This document shows, in pieces, positions 7,332 to 17,045 of a DNA stretch of 64,000 bases. Numbering within the stretch: position 1 is the stretch's first letter; the number at the start of each line of letters is the position of its first letter. The notes beneath the pieces are model-generated. The model saw only the letters and a program-made list of their open reading frames with translations. It ran no database searches and was not told the DNA's origin. This stretch comes from Nocardioides luteus (GTDB lineage: Bacteria > Actinomycetota > Actinomycetes > Propionibacteriales > Nocardioidaceae): positions 3,154,501 through 3,218,500 of the forward strand of contig NZ_JADOVJ010000001.1 in assembly GCF_015752315.1 (NCBI RefSeq), read 5' to 3'. Both the position numbers and the translations under genes were made by a program.

Positions 7332-9110
7332 ATGCGCACCTCGATCGCCACCGTCTGTCTCAGCGGCGGCCTGGTCCAGAAGATGTACGCCGCGGCCGAG
7401 GCCGGATTCGACGCGATCGAGATCTTCGAGCCCGACCTCATCGCCGCACCTCAGTCCCCCGAGGAGATCCGGGCGCTGGCCGACCGGCTCGGGCTCACCC
7501 TCGACCTCTACCAGCCCTTCCGTGACGCCGAGGGCGTCGACGAGTCGGCCTTCGCCGACGTGCTCCACCGGGCCGAGGCGAAGTTCCGGCTGATGAGGCG
7601 GCTCGGGATCGACCTGATGCTGGTCTGCAGCAACGTCGCCACCGCGACCGTCGACGACGACGAGGTCTCCGCGGGACAGCTGCGCCGGCTGGGCGAGCTC
7701 GCCGCGACGTACGGCATCCGGCTGGCGTACGAGGCGCTGGCCTGGGGCCGGTTCGTCGACGACTACCGGCGCTCGTGGCGGATCGTCGAGCTCGCCGACC
7801 ACCCCAACGTCGGGATCTGCCTGGACAGCTTCCACATCCTCTCGCGCGGCCACGACCCCAAGCAGATCGAGGACATCCCCGCCGAGAAGATCTTCTTCCT
7901 GCAGCTCGCCGACGCTCCCGCGCTCAGCATGGACGTGCTCTCCTGGAGCCGCCACCACCGGCTCTTCCCCGGCGAGGGCAGCTTCGACCTGCCCGCCTTC
8001 CTCGGCCACGTGCTCCGCGCCGGCTACGCCGGTCCGCTCTCGCTGGAGGTCTTCAACGACACCTTCCGCCGGACCGACCCGGTGCGCACCGCCCGCCAGG
8101 CCCAGCGCTCGCTGCGCTGGCTCGCCGACCGCACCGCCGACCTGCTCGGCGAGGAGGCCGACAGCTCGCTCCCCCGGCTCCCCGAGGTGGCCGCGCCCGA
8201 GGCCTTCGACTTCGTCGAGATCAAGGCGGCGGACACCTCCGGGGTCGAGGTGCTGCTCGAGCAGCTCGGCTTCGACTTCGGCGGGCGCCACCGCAGCAAG
8301 CAGGTGCGCCTGTGGACCTGGGGCTCGGCTCGGATCGTCTGCAACGACGTGCCCAGCGCCTCCCCCGAGCCGTGGATCGCGGCCGTCGGCTTCGACGTCG
8401 CCGACTCCGACCCGGCCGCCGAGCGCGCCGCGCGGCTGATGGCGCCACCGGTCCACCGCCGGACCTACGCCGGCGAGCAGGCGCTGCGCGCCTTCACCTC
8501 CCCCGACGGTACCGAGGTCTTCCTCTCCCATGCGGAGGACTGGATCGGCGAGTTCGACGGCGGTGTCTCACGCCCGTCCGGGCAGGGCGCCCGCATCGAC
8601 CACGTCAACCTGGTCCAGCCCTGGCACAGCTTCGACGAGGCGGTCCTCTTCTACACCAGCGTGCTGTCGCTGACGCCGCAGCCGACCCAGGAGGTCGCCG
8701 GTCCCTCCGGCCTCGTACGCAGCCAGGTGATGAGCTCGCCGGCCGGCGGCGTACGCCTTCCGCTCAACCTGCTTCCGACCGAGCAGCAGGGCCAGGCACA
8801 GCACATCGCGCTCGCCTGCCACGACATCATCGGTGTCGTCGCGGCCGCCCGGGAGCGTGGCCTGCGACCGCTCGAGGTCCCGGGCAACTACTACGACGAC
8901 CTGGTCGCCCGCTTCGCCCTGCCCGAGGACCTCGTCGCCACCCTGCGCGACCTCGACCTGCTCTACGACCGCGACGCCGACGGCGAGTACCTGCACTGCT
9001 ACACCGAGACCGTCGGCGAGGTCTTCTTCGAGCTCGTCGAGCGCCGCCAGCGCTACGACGGCTACGGCGCCGGCAACGCACCGGTCCGCCTGGTCAGCCA
9101 AGCCGGCTGA
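7332..9110 (+). CDS. qsuB: 3-dehydroshikimate dehydratase, QsuB type (fused to VOC/HPPD-like domain)
   Basis: A 592-residue two-domain protein. Residues 1-270 form a xylose-isomerase-like TIM barrel with metal ligands in EALAWGR, CLDSFHI, LQLADAP and SLEVFND; this domain dehydrates 3-dehydroshikimate to protocatechuate. The C-terminal half (about 285-592) is a VOC-fold, 4-hydroxyphenylpyruvate dioxygenase-like domain ending in FFELVERRQRYDGYG, the architecture of Corynebacterium QsuB and Pseudomonas QuiC-type enzymes. The ATG at 7332 follows GGAGAACC. It is divergent from tetR across the operator. No protocatechuate ring-cleavage genes are in the window, so the product must be used elsewhere. 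Confidence 0.88.
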   Translation: MRTSIATVCLSGGLVQKMYAAAEAGFDAIEIFEPDLIAAPQSPEEIRALADRLGLTLDLYQPFRDAEGVDESAFADVLHRAEAKFRLMRRLGIDLMLVCSNVATATVDDDEVSAGQLRRLGELAATYGIRLAYEALAWGRFVDDYRRSWRIVELADHPNVGICLDSFHILSRGHDPKQIEDIPAEKIFFLQLADAPALSMDVLSWSRHHRLFPGEGSFDLPAFLGHVLRAGYAGPLSLEVFNDTFRRTDPVRTARQAQRSLRWLADRTADLLGEEADSSLPRLPEVAAPEAFDFVEIKAADTSGVEVLLEQLGFDFGGRHRSKQVRLWTWGSARIVCNDVPSASPEPWIAAVGFDVADSDPAAERAARLMAPPVHRRTYAGEQALRAFTSPDGTEVFLSHAEDWIGEFDGGVSRPSGQGARIDHVNLVQPWHSFDEAVLFYTSVLSLTPQPTQEVAGPSGLVRSQVMSSPAGGVRLPLNLLPTEQQGQAQHIALACHDIIGVVAAARERGLRPLEVPGNYYDDLVARFALPEDLVATLRDLDLLYDRDADGEYLHCYTETVGEVFFELVERRQRYDGYGAGNAPVRLVSQAG

Positions 9111-9130
9111 CCCCCGCCGAAACCATAGAA

Positions 9131-9162
9131 GTGGGCGACGAAACCACAGTTTCGTCGCCCAC
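9131..9162. terminator. Bidirectional terminator between qsuB and hppD
   Basis: A perfect 14-bp stem (GTGGGCGACGAAAC at 9131-9144, its complement at 9149-9162) with a CACA loop. A further 7-bp outer pair (CGCCGAA at 9115-9121 and TTCGGCG at 9172-9178) frames it. It occupies the gap between two convergent genes. Confidence 0.75.
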
Positions 9163-9179
9163 AACTACAGATTCGGCGA

Positions 9180-10394
<1,215 letters not shown>

Positions 10395-10422
10395 TCAAGT
10401 GGGCCGGATCACACCAAACAAG

Positions 10423-10444
10423 TTGACCACCGAGCACTGGTCAA
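10423..10444. promoter_or_regulatory. Candidate Lrp/AsnC operator
   Basis: A perfect inverted repeat TTGACCA-N8-TGGTCAA lies in the 119-bp space between hppD and the divergent Lrp-family gene. Its arm spacing suits a dimeric regulator acting on both promoters. Confidence 0.5.
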
Positions 10445-10504
10445 TCTGCCAGATCGGACCAGCATTCACCGCCGGTGACTAGACAATCTGACTACCATCG
10501 AGCC

Positions 10505-10975
10505 ATGAACCTCGATGCCCTCGACGTCGTCCTCCTGGAGACCCTGCACGCCCACCCGCGAGTCGGCGACCTCGAGCTCTCCCGGGTCGCCGGCGTCGCC
10601 CGCGCGACCGTGCAGAGCCGGCTGCGCAAGATGACCGAGGCCGGCGTGATCCGCGACTGGGCACCGACGATCGACCCGGGCGCGGCCGGCCACACCGTCC
10701 AGGCGTTCGTGACCCTCGAGATCTCCCAGGGTGCCCTGGAGGACGTACGCCGCGACCTCGCCGAGATCCCCGAGGTGCTGGAGGCGTACGTCACCACCGG
10801 CTCCTTCGACGTCTTCTGCAAGGTCGCGACCGGGTCGCACGCGAAGCTCCAGGAGGTGCTCGTGCGCATCGACCAGTCCCACGCCGTGGTCCGCTCGACC
10901 AGCGTGGTCACCCTCTCGACCCTGATCGAGCCGCGCACCCTCGACCTGCTGCGCACCGGGGCCGCACCTCGGTGA
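10505..10975 (+). CDS. Lrp/AsnC-family transcriptional regulator
   Basis: A 156-residue Lrp/AsnC regulator: helix-turn-helix near residues 20-45 (LSRVAGVARATVQSRLRKMTEAG) and a C-terminal RAM ligand-binding domain from about 70 (VQAFVTLEIS, VTTGSFDVFCKV). The ATG at 10505 gives the usual start LDALDVVLLETL; an upstream in-frame ATG at 10475 adds ten unusual residues. It is divergent from hppD with a perfect palindrome between them, so regulation of tyrosine catabolism is likely, with an aromatic amino or keto acid as probable effector. The gene ends 16 bases before the convergent vanS stop. Confidence 0.85.
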   Translation: MNLDALDVVLLETLHAHPRVGDLELSRVAGVARATVQSRLRKMTEAGVIRDWAPTIDPGAAGHTVQAFVTLEISQGALEDVRRDLAEIPEVLEAYVTTGSFDVFCKVATGSHAKLQEVLVRIDQSHAVVRSTSVVTLSTLIEPRTLDLLRTGAAPR

Positions 10976-10991
10976 CCGGCGCTCGCCGCCG

Positions 10992-12077
10992 CTAGGGCAT
11001 CCGGGGCAGCTCGACCGAGACCCGGAGCCCGCCGCCGGGGCGGGCGAGGACGGCGAGGTTGCCGTCGTGGGCGCGGGTGATGCTCTTGACGATCGCCAGG
11101 CCCAGGCCGACGCCGGCGTGGTCGGCGTGGATCCGCTGGGTGCCGCGCTGGAAGGGCTCGGTGAGCGTGGCGACGAGCCCACGGGAGAGCTCCTCGCCGG
11201 TGTTCGCGACGGTGAGCACCACGCTCTTCTCGTTGGCGGTGATCGTGACGGACACCGAGCCGCCCTCGGGCAGGTTGTGGACGATCGCGTTGTGGATCAG
11301 GTTGGTCGCGACCTGCAGCAGCAGGGCGGGCGAGCCGCTGACCGTGGCCTGCTCACCGGAGCTCTCGATCCGTACGTCGCGCTGCTCGGCGAGCGGCAGC
11401 AGGGTCTCGACCGCCTCCTCGGCGACCAGCGACAGGTCGACCCGCTCCCGAACGAAGGAGCGCTGGTCTGCGCGGCTGAGCACGAGCAGCGCCTCGGTGA
11501 GGTCGATCGCGCGGGAGTTGATCAGGCGGAGCCGGTCGACGAGCTCGTCGACGTCGCGGTTCGGGTCCTTGCCGGCGACGTCGAGCAGCGTCTGCGTGAT
11601 CGCCAGCGGGGTGCGCAGCTCGTGGGACGCGTTGGCCGCGAACCGCTGCTGCTCGGCCACCTGCGACTCGAGCTTCTCGAGCATCGTGTCGAAGGCGTCG
11701 GCGAGCTCGCGGAACTCGTCGCCGGGGCCGTCGAGATCGATCCGGTGCGAGAGCGACCCGTCGGCCGCCGTACGTGTCGCCTCGGTGATCTTCGTCAGCG
11801 GCGCCAGCATGCGACCCGCGAGGATCCAGCCTCCGACCAGCCCGAACACGATCAGGAACCCCATCATCGTGGCCGCCCGCGGCGCGAACGCACGCTCGAG
11901 GTCGGAGCGGTTCGGGACGAAGGGCGCGCCCGGCCGCCCCGCCTGCTGCGGCCACTCCAGCCACACCCCGTCGGGGACGTAGCGCAGCAGGAAGACCCAC
12001 ACGACCGCGAGGAGCAGCACCCCGGTGACCACGATGACCCCGGCATAGCTGAGCGTCAGCTTGAGCCGGACGCTCAT
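10992..12077 (-). CDS. vanS: Sensor histidine kinase, VanS type
   Basis: A 361-residue membrane histidine kinase. Two transmembrane segments (about residues 8-30 and 75-98) enclose a short extracytoplasmic loop of about 45 residues, then a HAMP domain (about 98-150), HisKA with the phosphoacceptor in NASHELRTPLA (near residue 162) and a HATPase domain (N-box LIHNAIVHNLP, G-box HAGVGLGLAIVKSI). In actinobacterial Van systems VanS senses glycopeptides or their effect on lipid II. The ATG at 12077 lies 10 bases after the vanR stop, so the two are one unit. Assignment as VanS rests on the adjacent vanK and vanHAX genes. Confidence 0.8.
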   Translation of the reverse strand: MSVRLKLTLSYAGVIVVTGVLLLAVVWVFLLRYVPDGVWLEWPQQAGRPGAPFVPNRSDLERAFAPRAATMMGFLIVFGLVGGWILAGRMLAPLTKITEATRTAADGSLSHRIDLDGPGDEFRELADAFDTMLEKLESQVAEQQRFAANASHELRTPLAITQTLLDVAGKDPNRDVDELVDRLRLINSRAIDLTEALLVLSRADQRSFVRERVDLSLVAEEAVETLLPLAEQRDVRIESSGEQATVSGSPALLLQVATNLIHNAIVHNLPEGGSVSVTITANEKSVVLTVANTGEELSRGLVATLTEPFQRGTQRIHADHAGVGLGLAIVKSITRAHDGNLAVLARPGGGLRVSVELPRMP

Positions 12078-12087
12078 CCCCGGGCGT

Positions 12088-12753
12088 CTAGGAACCGACA
12101 TCGATGCGGTATCCGACACCGGGGACGGTCGCGATGATCGCGGGGTCGCCGAGCCGCTTGCGCAGGGCGGAGACGGTGATGCGTACGGCGTTGGTGAAGG
12201 GGTCGGCGTTCTCGTCCCAGGCCCGCTCCAGCAGCTCCTCGGCACTGACCACGCCACCCTCGGCGGCGGCGAGCACCTCGAGCACCGCGAACTGCTTGCG
12301 GGTCAGCGCGACGTAGCGGCCGTCGCGGTAGACCTCCCGCCGGAACGGGTCGACCCGCAGGCCGGCGATCTCCCGGACGGGCGGGCGGCTGTAGGCACGT
12401 CGCCGGTCGAGCGCGCGCAGCCGCAGCACCAGCTCGCGCAGCTCGAACGGCTTGGTCAGGTAGTCGTCGGCACCCAGCTCGAACCCGGAGGCCTTGTCGT
12501 CGAGCCGGTCGGCCGCGGTGAGCATCAGGATCGGCATCCCGGTGCCGGAGGCGACGATGCGCTTGGCGATCTCGTCGCCGGAGGGACCGGGGATGTCGCG
12601 GTCGAGCACGGCGATGTCGTAGGCGTTGACGCTCAGCAGCTCCAGCGCGGTGTCGCCGTCGCCGGCGATGTCGGCCGCGATCGCCTCCAGGCGCAGCCCG
12701 TCCCGGATCGCCCCCGCCATCAACGGCTCGTCCTCGACCACCAGCACCCGCAT
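12088..12753 (-). CDS. vanR: OmpR-family response regulator, VanR type
   Basis: A 221-residue response regulator. The receiver domain (1 to about 115) has VVEDEPL acidic residues, a phosphoacceptor Asp in AVLDRDIPG (near residue 51), MLTA with the switch Thr, and the conserved Lys in YLTKPF. The winged-helix DNA-binding domain (about 125-220) ends in VRITVSALRKRL and VPGVGYRID. It is transcribed with vanS and divergent from vanK. The 29-bp elements at 12778-12806 and 15913-15973 contain a TATC direct repeat with an 11-bp period, as expected for an OmpR-type activator, and are the likely targets. Confidence 0.85.
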   Translation of the reverse strand: MRVLVVEDEPLMAGAIRDGLRLEAIAADIAGDGDTALELLSVNAYDIAVLDRDIPGPSGDEIAKRIVASGTGMPILMLTAADRLDDKASGFELGADDYLTKPFELRELVLRLRALDRRRAYSRPPVREIAGLRVDPFRREVYRDGRYVALTRKQFAVLEVLAAAEGGVVSAEELLERAWDENADPFTNAVRITVSALRKRLGDPAIIATVPGVGYRIDVGS

Positions 12754-12777
12754 GCACTGAATCCTAGGTGGACGACA

Positions 12778-12806
12778 TATCGCCGACGTATCCGAAATGC
12801 CATACG
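12778..12806 (+). promoter_or_regulatory. VanR-type promoter box of vanK
   Basis: TATCG-N6-TATC-N9-ATACG. It shares 24 of 29 positions with the vanH box at 15945-15973. The TATC pair is an 11-bp direct repeat suited to an OmpR-family activator. From the ATACG end to the vanK GTG is 33 bases, against 34 for vanH and 33 for murF. Confidence 0.75.
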
Positions 12807-12839
12807 CGCTGACGACATCTCGGCAGGTTGACTGGCACG

Positions 12840-13970
12840 GTGACCTTCACCGTCCGACCGATCAGCCCCGCCGAGCACCTCGACCACATCCGGTCGCGGC
12901 GCTCGGTCAGCTTCCTGCAGACCCCGGCCTGGGCCGACGTGAAGACCGAGTGGCGCAGCGAGTCGCTGGGCTGGTACGCCGGCGACCGGCTCGCCGGGGC
13001 CGGGCTGGTGCTGCACCGTCCCGTGCCGCGGCTGGGCCACACCCTGGCCTACCTGCCGTGGGGCCCGGACATCGACTGGTCCGGCGGGCTCACCGTCTGG
13101 TTCCCGCCGCTGATCTCCTACCTGCGGTCCCAAGGCGCGTTCGCGATCCGGGTCGCTCCCCCGGTAGCCACCGACACCTGGGACGCGGCCCAAATCAAGG
13201 AGGGCATCGCCGACCCCGCTGTCGCTCGGCTCACCGACCTCCCGGGGCGGCCCGATCCCGTCGGCGCCGAGGTGACCCGTTACCTCCGCGATTCCGGCTG
13301 GATCCCGCAGAACCCCGAGGACGGGTTCGGGGCGGGACAGCCGCAGTTCACGTACGAGATCCCGCTGCGGCGCCCGGACGGGACCGCCCGCTCCGAGGAA
13401 GACGTGCTCCGCGGGATGAACCAGCTGTGGCGGCGCAACATCAAGAAGGCCGCCAAGGCCGGCGTCGAGGTCACCACCTCCGCCAGCGGCGAGGACCTGA
13501 AGGCCTTCCACGACCTCTACGTGCACACCGCCGAGCGGGACCACTTCACGCCCCGGCCGCTGGCCTACTTCGAGAGGATGTTCGCCGCGCTGTCCGCGGA
13601 GGACCCGGGGCGGATCATGCTCTACCTCGCGCGCCACGACGGCGACCTGGTGGCCGCGACGATCTACGTCCGCGTCGGCGGCCACGCCTGGTACGTCTAC
13701 GGCGCCTCCTCGACCGAGAAGCGGGACGTACGCGGCTCCAACGCCCTCCAGTGGGCGATGATCCGCGACTCCTTGGCCGCCGGGTGCGACGTCTACGACC
13801 TGCGGGGCATCACCCCGACGCTGGCCGCCGACGACCCGCACGTCGGGCTCATCCAGTTCAAGGTCGGCACCGGCGGGCAGGCGGTGAGGTACGTCGGCGA
13901 GTGGGACCTGCCGCTGCGGCCGATCCTCTACCGGGCGTTCGACCTCTACATGAGACGGCGCGGGCGCTGA
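12840..13970 (+). CDS. vanK: FemX/FemAB-family peptidyl transferase, VanK type
   Basis: A 376-residue FemAB/FemX protein with the double GNAT fold. Characteristic segments are SFLQTPAWADVK near residue 25, MNQLWRRNIKKAAKAGVEV near 200, and ALQWAMIRDSLAAGCDVYDLRG near 310. FemX enzymes add the bridge amino acid to lipid II from aminoacyl-tRNA. In Streptomyces coelicolor VanK is the FemX paralogue that accepts D-Ala-D-Lac precursors and is required for resistance; the location next to vanR and its shared promoter box support the same role here. I chose the GTG at 12840, which keeps the box-to-start distance seen at vanH and murF; a TTG at 12828 is the alternative. Confidence 0.82.
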   Translation: MTFTVRPISPAEHLDHIRSRRSVSFLQTPAWADVKTEWRSESLGWYAGDRLAGAGLVLHRPVPRLGHTLAYLPWGPDIDWSGGLTVWFPPLISYLRSQGAFAIRVAPPVATDTWDAAQIKEGIADPAVARLTDLPGRPDPVGAEVTRYLRDSGWIPQNPEDGFGAGQPQFTYEIPLRRPDGTARSEEDVLRGMNQLWRRNIKKAAKAGVEVTTSASGEDLKAFHDLYVHTAERDHFTPRPLAYFERMFAALSAEDPGRIMLYLARHDGDLVAATIYVRVGGHAWYVYGASSTEKRDVRGSNALQWAMIRDSLAAGCDVYDLRGITPTLAADDPHVGLIQFKVGTGGQAVRYVGEWDLPLRPILYRAFDLYMRRRGR

Positions 13971-13998
13971 ACAGCATGACGAAGGAGTGGGGAATCGG

Positions 13999-14580
13999 AT
14001 GATCGTGAACGAATCAGGCTCGCTGACCGAGACGGGTGTCGTCGTCCTGACGATGCTGGCTCTTCCGGTGGCCGTGCTGGCCGTGCCGGTGCTCGCGGTG
14101 CTACGCCGGGTTATCGGGGTGGCGTGGCCGCGGGCATGGCGCCACTCGCTGGCGGAGGTCGCCATCGTCTACGGCACGGTCCCGGGTGTGCTGCTGACCC
14201 TGCTGCCCGGCAACAACGGCATCCTGTCGGGCAACGTGAGCCTGGTGCCCTTCGAGGACATGTCCACCATGGGCCCCGTCGGGCTGGTCGGCAACGTGCT
14301 GATCTTCGCCGCGCTGGGCTTCTTCGGCCCCATCCGCTTCCGGGCCCTGCGCTCGGTGTGGCGGGTCCTGATCCTGGCCGGCGCGGCCTCGGTGTCGATC
14401 GAGGCGCTGCAGCACCTGCTGCCGCTCGGCCGGGTCTCCTCGGTCGACGACGTCATCCTCAACGCGGGCGGCGCCACCGCCGCCGCGATCCTGTCGTGGC
14501 CGTGGTGGCGCCGGCGGCGCCCGCGTCCGGCAGCCTCAGACCAGCGCCGCGGCGACCTGGTCGAGGCGGGCTCCGCGTGA
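13999..14580 (+). CDS. VanZ-family membrane protein
   Basis: A 193-residue protein with about five transmembrane helices and the VanZ core: [23 protein letters not shown], and [27 protein letters not shown]. VanZ from Tn1546 gives teicoplanin resistance by a mechanism that is not understood; many VanZ-family proteins have other or unknown roles. It lies 28 bases after vanK on the same strand, with AAGGAG before the ATG at 13999, so it is probably co-transcribed with vanK. Its 3' end overlaps the convergent murF gene by 45 bases, which is unusual. Confidence 0.82.
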   Translation: MIVNESGSLTETGVVVLTMLALPVAVLAVPVLAVLRRVIGVAWPRAWRHSLAEVAIVYGTVPGVLLTLLPGNNGILSGNVSLVPFEDMSTMGPVGLVGNVLIFAALGFFGPIRFRALRSVWRVLILAGAASVSIEALQHLLPLGRVSSVDDVILNAGGATAAAILSWPWWRRRRPRPAASDQRRGDLVEAGSA

Positions 14581-15879
14581 GGCCTTGACGAGCACGACGT
14601 CGCCGGGCGCGAGGTGGCCCCGCAGCCAGTCGATCGCGGCGGCGTTGTCGGGAAGCGCCACCGCCTTCGCGCCCGCGCCATCGGCGATGACAGCGGCGGC
14701 CTCGCCGACGGTCAGGACCAGGTCGGCTCGGGTGGCGGCGTACGCCCCGATCTCGTGGTGCGCGTCGCGGCTGGTCTCGCCGAGCTCGAGCATCTCGCCG
14801 AGCACGGCGATGCGACGCCTGGCCTCGATCGCGGCTAGGGCGTCCAGGCCCGCGCGGGTGGACTCGGGGTTGGCATTGTAGGAGTCGTTGAGCAGCGTCG
14901 CGCCGCCGGACAGCGCACGCAGCTCCATGCGCCACTTCGAGATCGACGCGGTGTTGAGCGCGGTCGCGGCCTGGTCGAGCGGGACGCCGGCCGCCAGACC
15001 CGCCGCCGCGGCGGCCGCGGCGTTGAGAGCCCAGTGGGCACCGACGAACGGGAGCGTGACGACGGCCGTGGCGTCGTCGTGCCGGAGTGTGAACGAGGGC
15101 CGGCCGAGCCGGTCGAGCGCGAGGTCGCCTACGCGTACGTCCGCCCGCTCACCGGCCCCGAAGGCGAGCACCGGACCGTCGGTGAGGTCGCTCATCGCGA
15201 GCACCCGCGGGTCGTCGGCGTGCAGCACGGCGGTGCCACCGCTCGCCAGGCCCCGGACCAGCTCGCTCTTGGCGACGGCGATCGCCTCGCGCGACCCGAA
15301 CTCGCCCAGGTGGGCCTGGCCGACGTTGGTCACGACGGCGATGTCGGGCGCGACCAGGCCGGTCAGCTCGGCGATGTCGCCGATGTGCCGGGCACCCATC
15401 TCGAGCACCAGGAACCTGGTCGTGGCGTCGGCGCGCAGCATGGTCAGAGGTACGCCGAGCTCGTTGTTGAACGAGCCGGAGGTCGCGACGGTCGGGGCGG
15501 CGCTCGAGAGCACCGCCTCGATCATGTCCTTGGTGCTGGTCTTGCCCTGGGAGCCGGTGATCGCGACCACGGTCAGCCCGTCGCGCAGGAGCGCGACGAC
15601 GTGGGCGGCCAGCCGCTGCAGCGCTGCCTGGGCGTCGTCGACGACGACCGTCGGGAGCACCGTCGGGCGGGATCCGAGCACGGCGACGGCGCCGGCCTCG
15701 GCGGCCTGCGGTGCGTGGTCGTGGCCGTCGGTGTGCTCGCCGGCGAACGCGACGAAGAGGCCACCCGGATCGGCCTGACGACCGTCGATCACGGCCGGGG
15801 CGCTCACCGTCACCGAGCCGTCGCCGATGACCTTTCCGCCGACCAACGAGGCTATTTCGTCCAAGCTGAGGGGAATCAT
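14536..15879 (-). CDS. murF: Second MurF: UDP-MurNAc-tripeptide--D-Ala-D-Lac/D-Ala-D-Ala ligase
   Basis: A 447-residue Mur ligase. The N-terminal domain (residues 1-90) binds the UDP moiety, the ATP site is [13 protein letters not shown] near residue 105, and [11 protein letters not shown] near 315 is the MurF C-terminal signature. MurF adds the terminal dipeptide to the cell-wall precursor. A murF inside a van locus is probably a paralogue suited to D-Ala-D-Lac, like the extra murF of glycopeptide producers; the housekeeping murF would be in the dcw cluster, not seen here. It is divergent from vanH with a mirror-image VanR-type box, and its start codon sits in the loop of a perfect hairpin (15866-15887). 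Confidence 0.85.
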   Translation of the reverse strand: MIPLSLDEIASLVGGKVIGDGSVTVSAPAVIDGRQADPGGLFVAFAGEHTDGHDHAPQAAEAGAVAVLGSRPTVLPTVVVDDAQAALQRLAAHVVALLRDGLTVVAITGSQGKTSTKDMIEAVLSSAAPTVATSGSFNNELGVPLTMLRADATTRFLVLEMGARHIGDIAELTGLVAPDIAVVTNVGQAHLGEFGSREAIAVAKSELVRGLASGGTAVLHADDPRVLAMSDLTDGPVLAFGAGERADVRVGDLALDRLGRPSFTLRHDDATAVVTLPFVGAHWALNAAAAAAAGLAAGVPLDQAATALNTASISKWRMELRALSGGATLLNDSYNANPESTRAGLDALAAIEARRRIAVLGEMLELGETSRDAHHEIGAYAATRADLVLTVGEAAAVIADGAGAKAVALPDNAAAIDWLRGHLAPGDVVLVKASRGARLDQVAAALV

Positions 15880-15887
15880 CCCCTCAG
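15866..15887 (-). promoter_or_regulatory. Hairpin enclosing the murF ribosome site and start codon
   Basis: In the murF mRNA CUGAGGGG and CCCCUCAG form a perfect 8-bp stem with AUGAUU as the loop, so the AUG is in the loop and the GAGGGG ribosome site is in the 5' arm. This could limit murF translation. The pairing is seen directly; the effect is inferred. Confidence 0.5.
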
Positions 15888-15912
15888 TGTTCGAATTCCC
15901 TTGTTGTCACCG

Positions 15913-15973
15913 CGTATCCGCTAATCGATATGCGGACGATAACTTATCGTCGGCATATCGGAAATTCCATACG
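15913..15973. promoter_or_regulatory. Back-to-back VanR-type boxes for murF and vanH
   Basis: Two copies of TATCG-N6-TATC-N9-ATACG face outward: minus strand 15913-15941 toward murF and plus strand 15945-15973 toward vanH. Their inner parts form a 35-bp near-perfect palindrome (17-bp arms at 15926-15942 and 15944-15960, one mismatch). Distances to the start codons are 33 and 34 bases. The same box precedes vanK. Confidence 0.78.
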
Positions 15974-16007
15974 GAGCCACAACCGCGCATTCGGTTTGCT
16001 GGCGTCG

Positions 16008-17045
16008 ATGATCTACCACGAGCCGACCTTGACGGCGCCGACCGAGCCGGCGGCGCACACCGCGATCTCGACGACCGTCGGGATCACGGTCTACGGCTGC
16101 GCCCCTGATGAGGGCCGCCTTTTCGACTCCTTGGCCCCGGCCCACGGCGTATCGCCGACCATGACACCCGAGCCGGTCTCCGAGGAGAATGCCGAGCTCG
16201 CCCACGGCGACCGGTGCATCAGCGTCAGCCACAAGACGCCGATATCGAACGAGACGCTTCTCGCGCTGAAAAAGGTCGGGATCCGGTATATCTCGACGCG
16301 AAGCGTCGGCTTCGACCACATCGACGTTGACTTCGCGGCGACCATCGGGATAACCGTCGGAAACGTCTCCTATTCACCCGACTCGGTTGCCGACTACACC
16401 ATGATGCTGATGCTCATGGCGGCGCGCCAGGCGAAGGCGATGGTCCGGCGCACGGACGCCCACGACTACCGCCCGGCGACCACCCGCGGCCGCGAGCTGC
16501 GCGACCTGACCGTCGGCGTGGTCGGCACCGGACGGATCGGCATGGCGGTCATCGACCGGCTGCGGGGCTTCGGTTGCGACGTACTCGCCTACGACATCCG
16601 GCCCCGGCCCGCCACCGCCGGAATCGAGCACGTCGACCTGGACACCCTGGTCGAGCGCAGCGACATCGTCACGCTCCACGCGCCGCTCAGCGAGGAGTCG
16701 CACCATCTGCTCGACCGGCGCCGCATCGACCGGATGCGCTCCGGCGCGTACGTCGTCAACACCGGTCGAGGCGGGCTCGTCGAGACACCGGCGCTCGTCG
16801 CGGCGCTCGAGGAGGGCCGGCTCGGCGGTGCGGCCCTGGACGTCATCGAGGGCGAGGAGGGCATCTTCTACGCCGACCTCCGGGGGCGCGAGATCCCGAA
16901 CGGCTGGCTGGCACGGCTCCAGGAGATGCCGAACGTGCTGGTCAGCCCCCATATCGCCTACTTCACCGACCATGCCCTGATGGACACGGTCGAGAACTCC
17001 ATCGTGAACTGTCGAGAATTCGAAAGCAGGTTTCCGCATGTCTAA
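16008..17045 (+). CDS. vanH: D-lactate-forming alpha-keto acid dehydrogenase VanH
   Basis: A 345-residue D-2-hydroxyacid dehydrogenase that reduces pyruvate to D-lactate for depsipeptide synthesis. It has the VanH-type start GITVYGCAPDEG, the NAD site VGVVGTGRIGMAV near residue 170, the substrate Arg in NTGRGGLVET, and the catalytic His in SPHIAYFTDHA. The ATG at 16008 is chosen because an in-frame ATG at 15930 lies inside the promoter palindrome. It overlaps vanA by 8 bases, and vanA overlaps vanX by 4, the standard vanHAX arrangement. Confidence 0.92.
   Translation: MIYHEPTLTAPTEPAAHTAISTTVGITVYGCAPDEGRLFDSLAPAHGVSPTMTPEPVSEENAELAHGDRCISVSHKTPISNETLLALKKVGIRYISTRSVGFDHIDVDFAATIGITVGNVSYSPDSVADYTMMLMLMAARQAKAMVRRTDAHDYRPATTRGRELRDLTVGVVGTGRIGMAVIDRLRGFGCDVLAYDIRPRPATAGIEHVDLDTLVERSDIVTLHAPLSEESHHLLDRRRIDRMRSGAYVVNTGRGGLVETPALVAALEEGRLGGAALDVIEGEEGIFYADLRGREIPNGWLARLQEMPNVLVSPHIAYFTDHALMDTVENSIVNCREFESRFPHV

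Noticed and set aside
15930..16007. ATG at 15930 as the vanH start
   Set aside because: It lies within the promoter palindrome; the ATG at 16008 gives the usual VanH N-terminus and the same box-to-start distance as vanK and murF.
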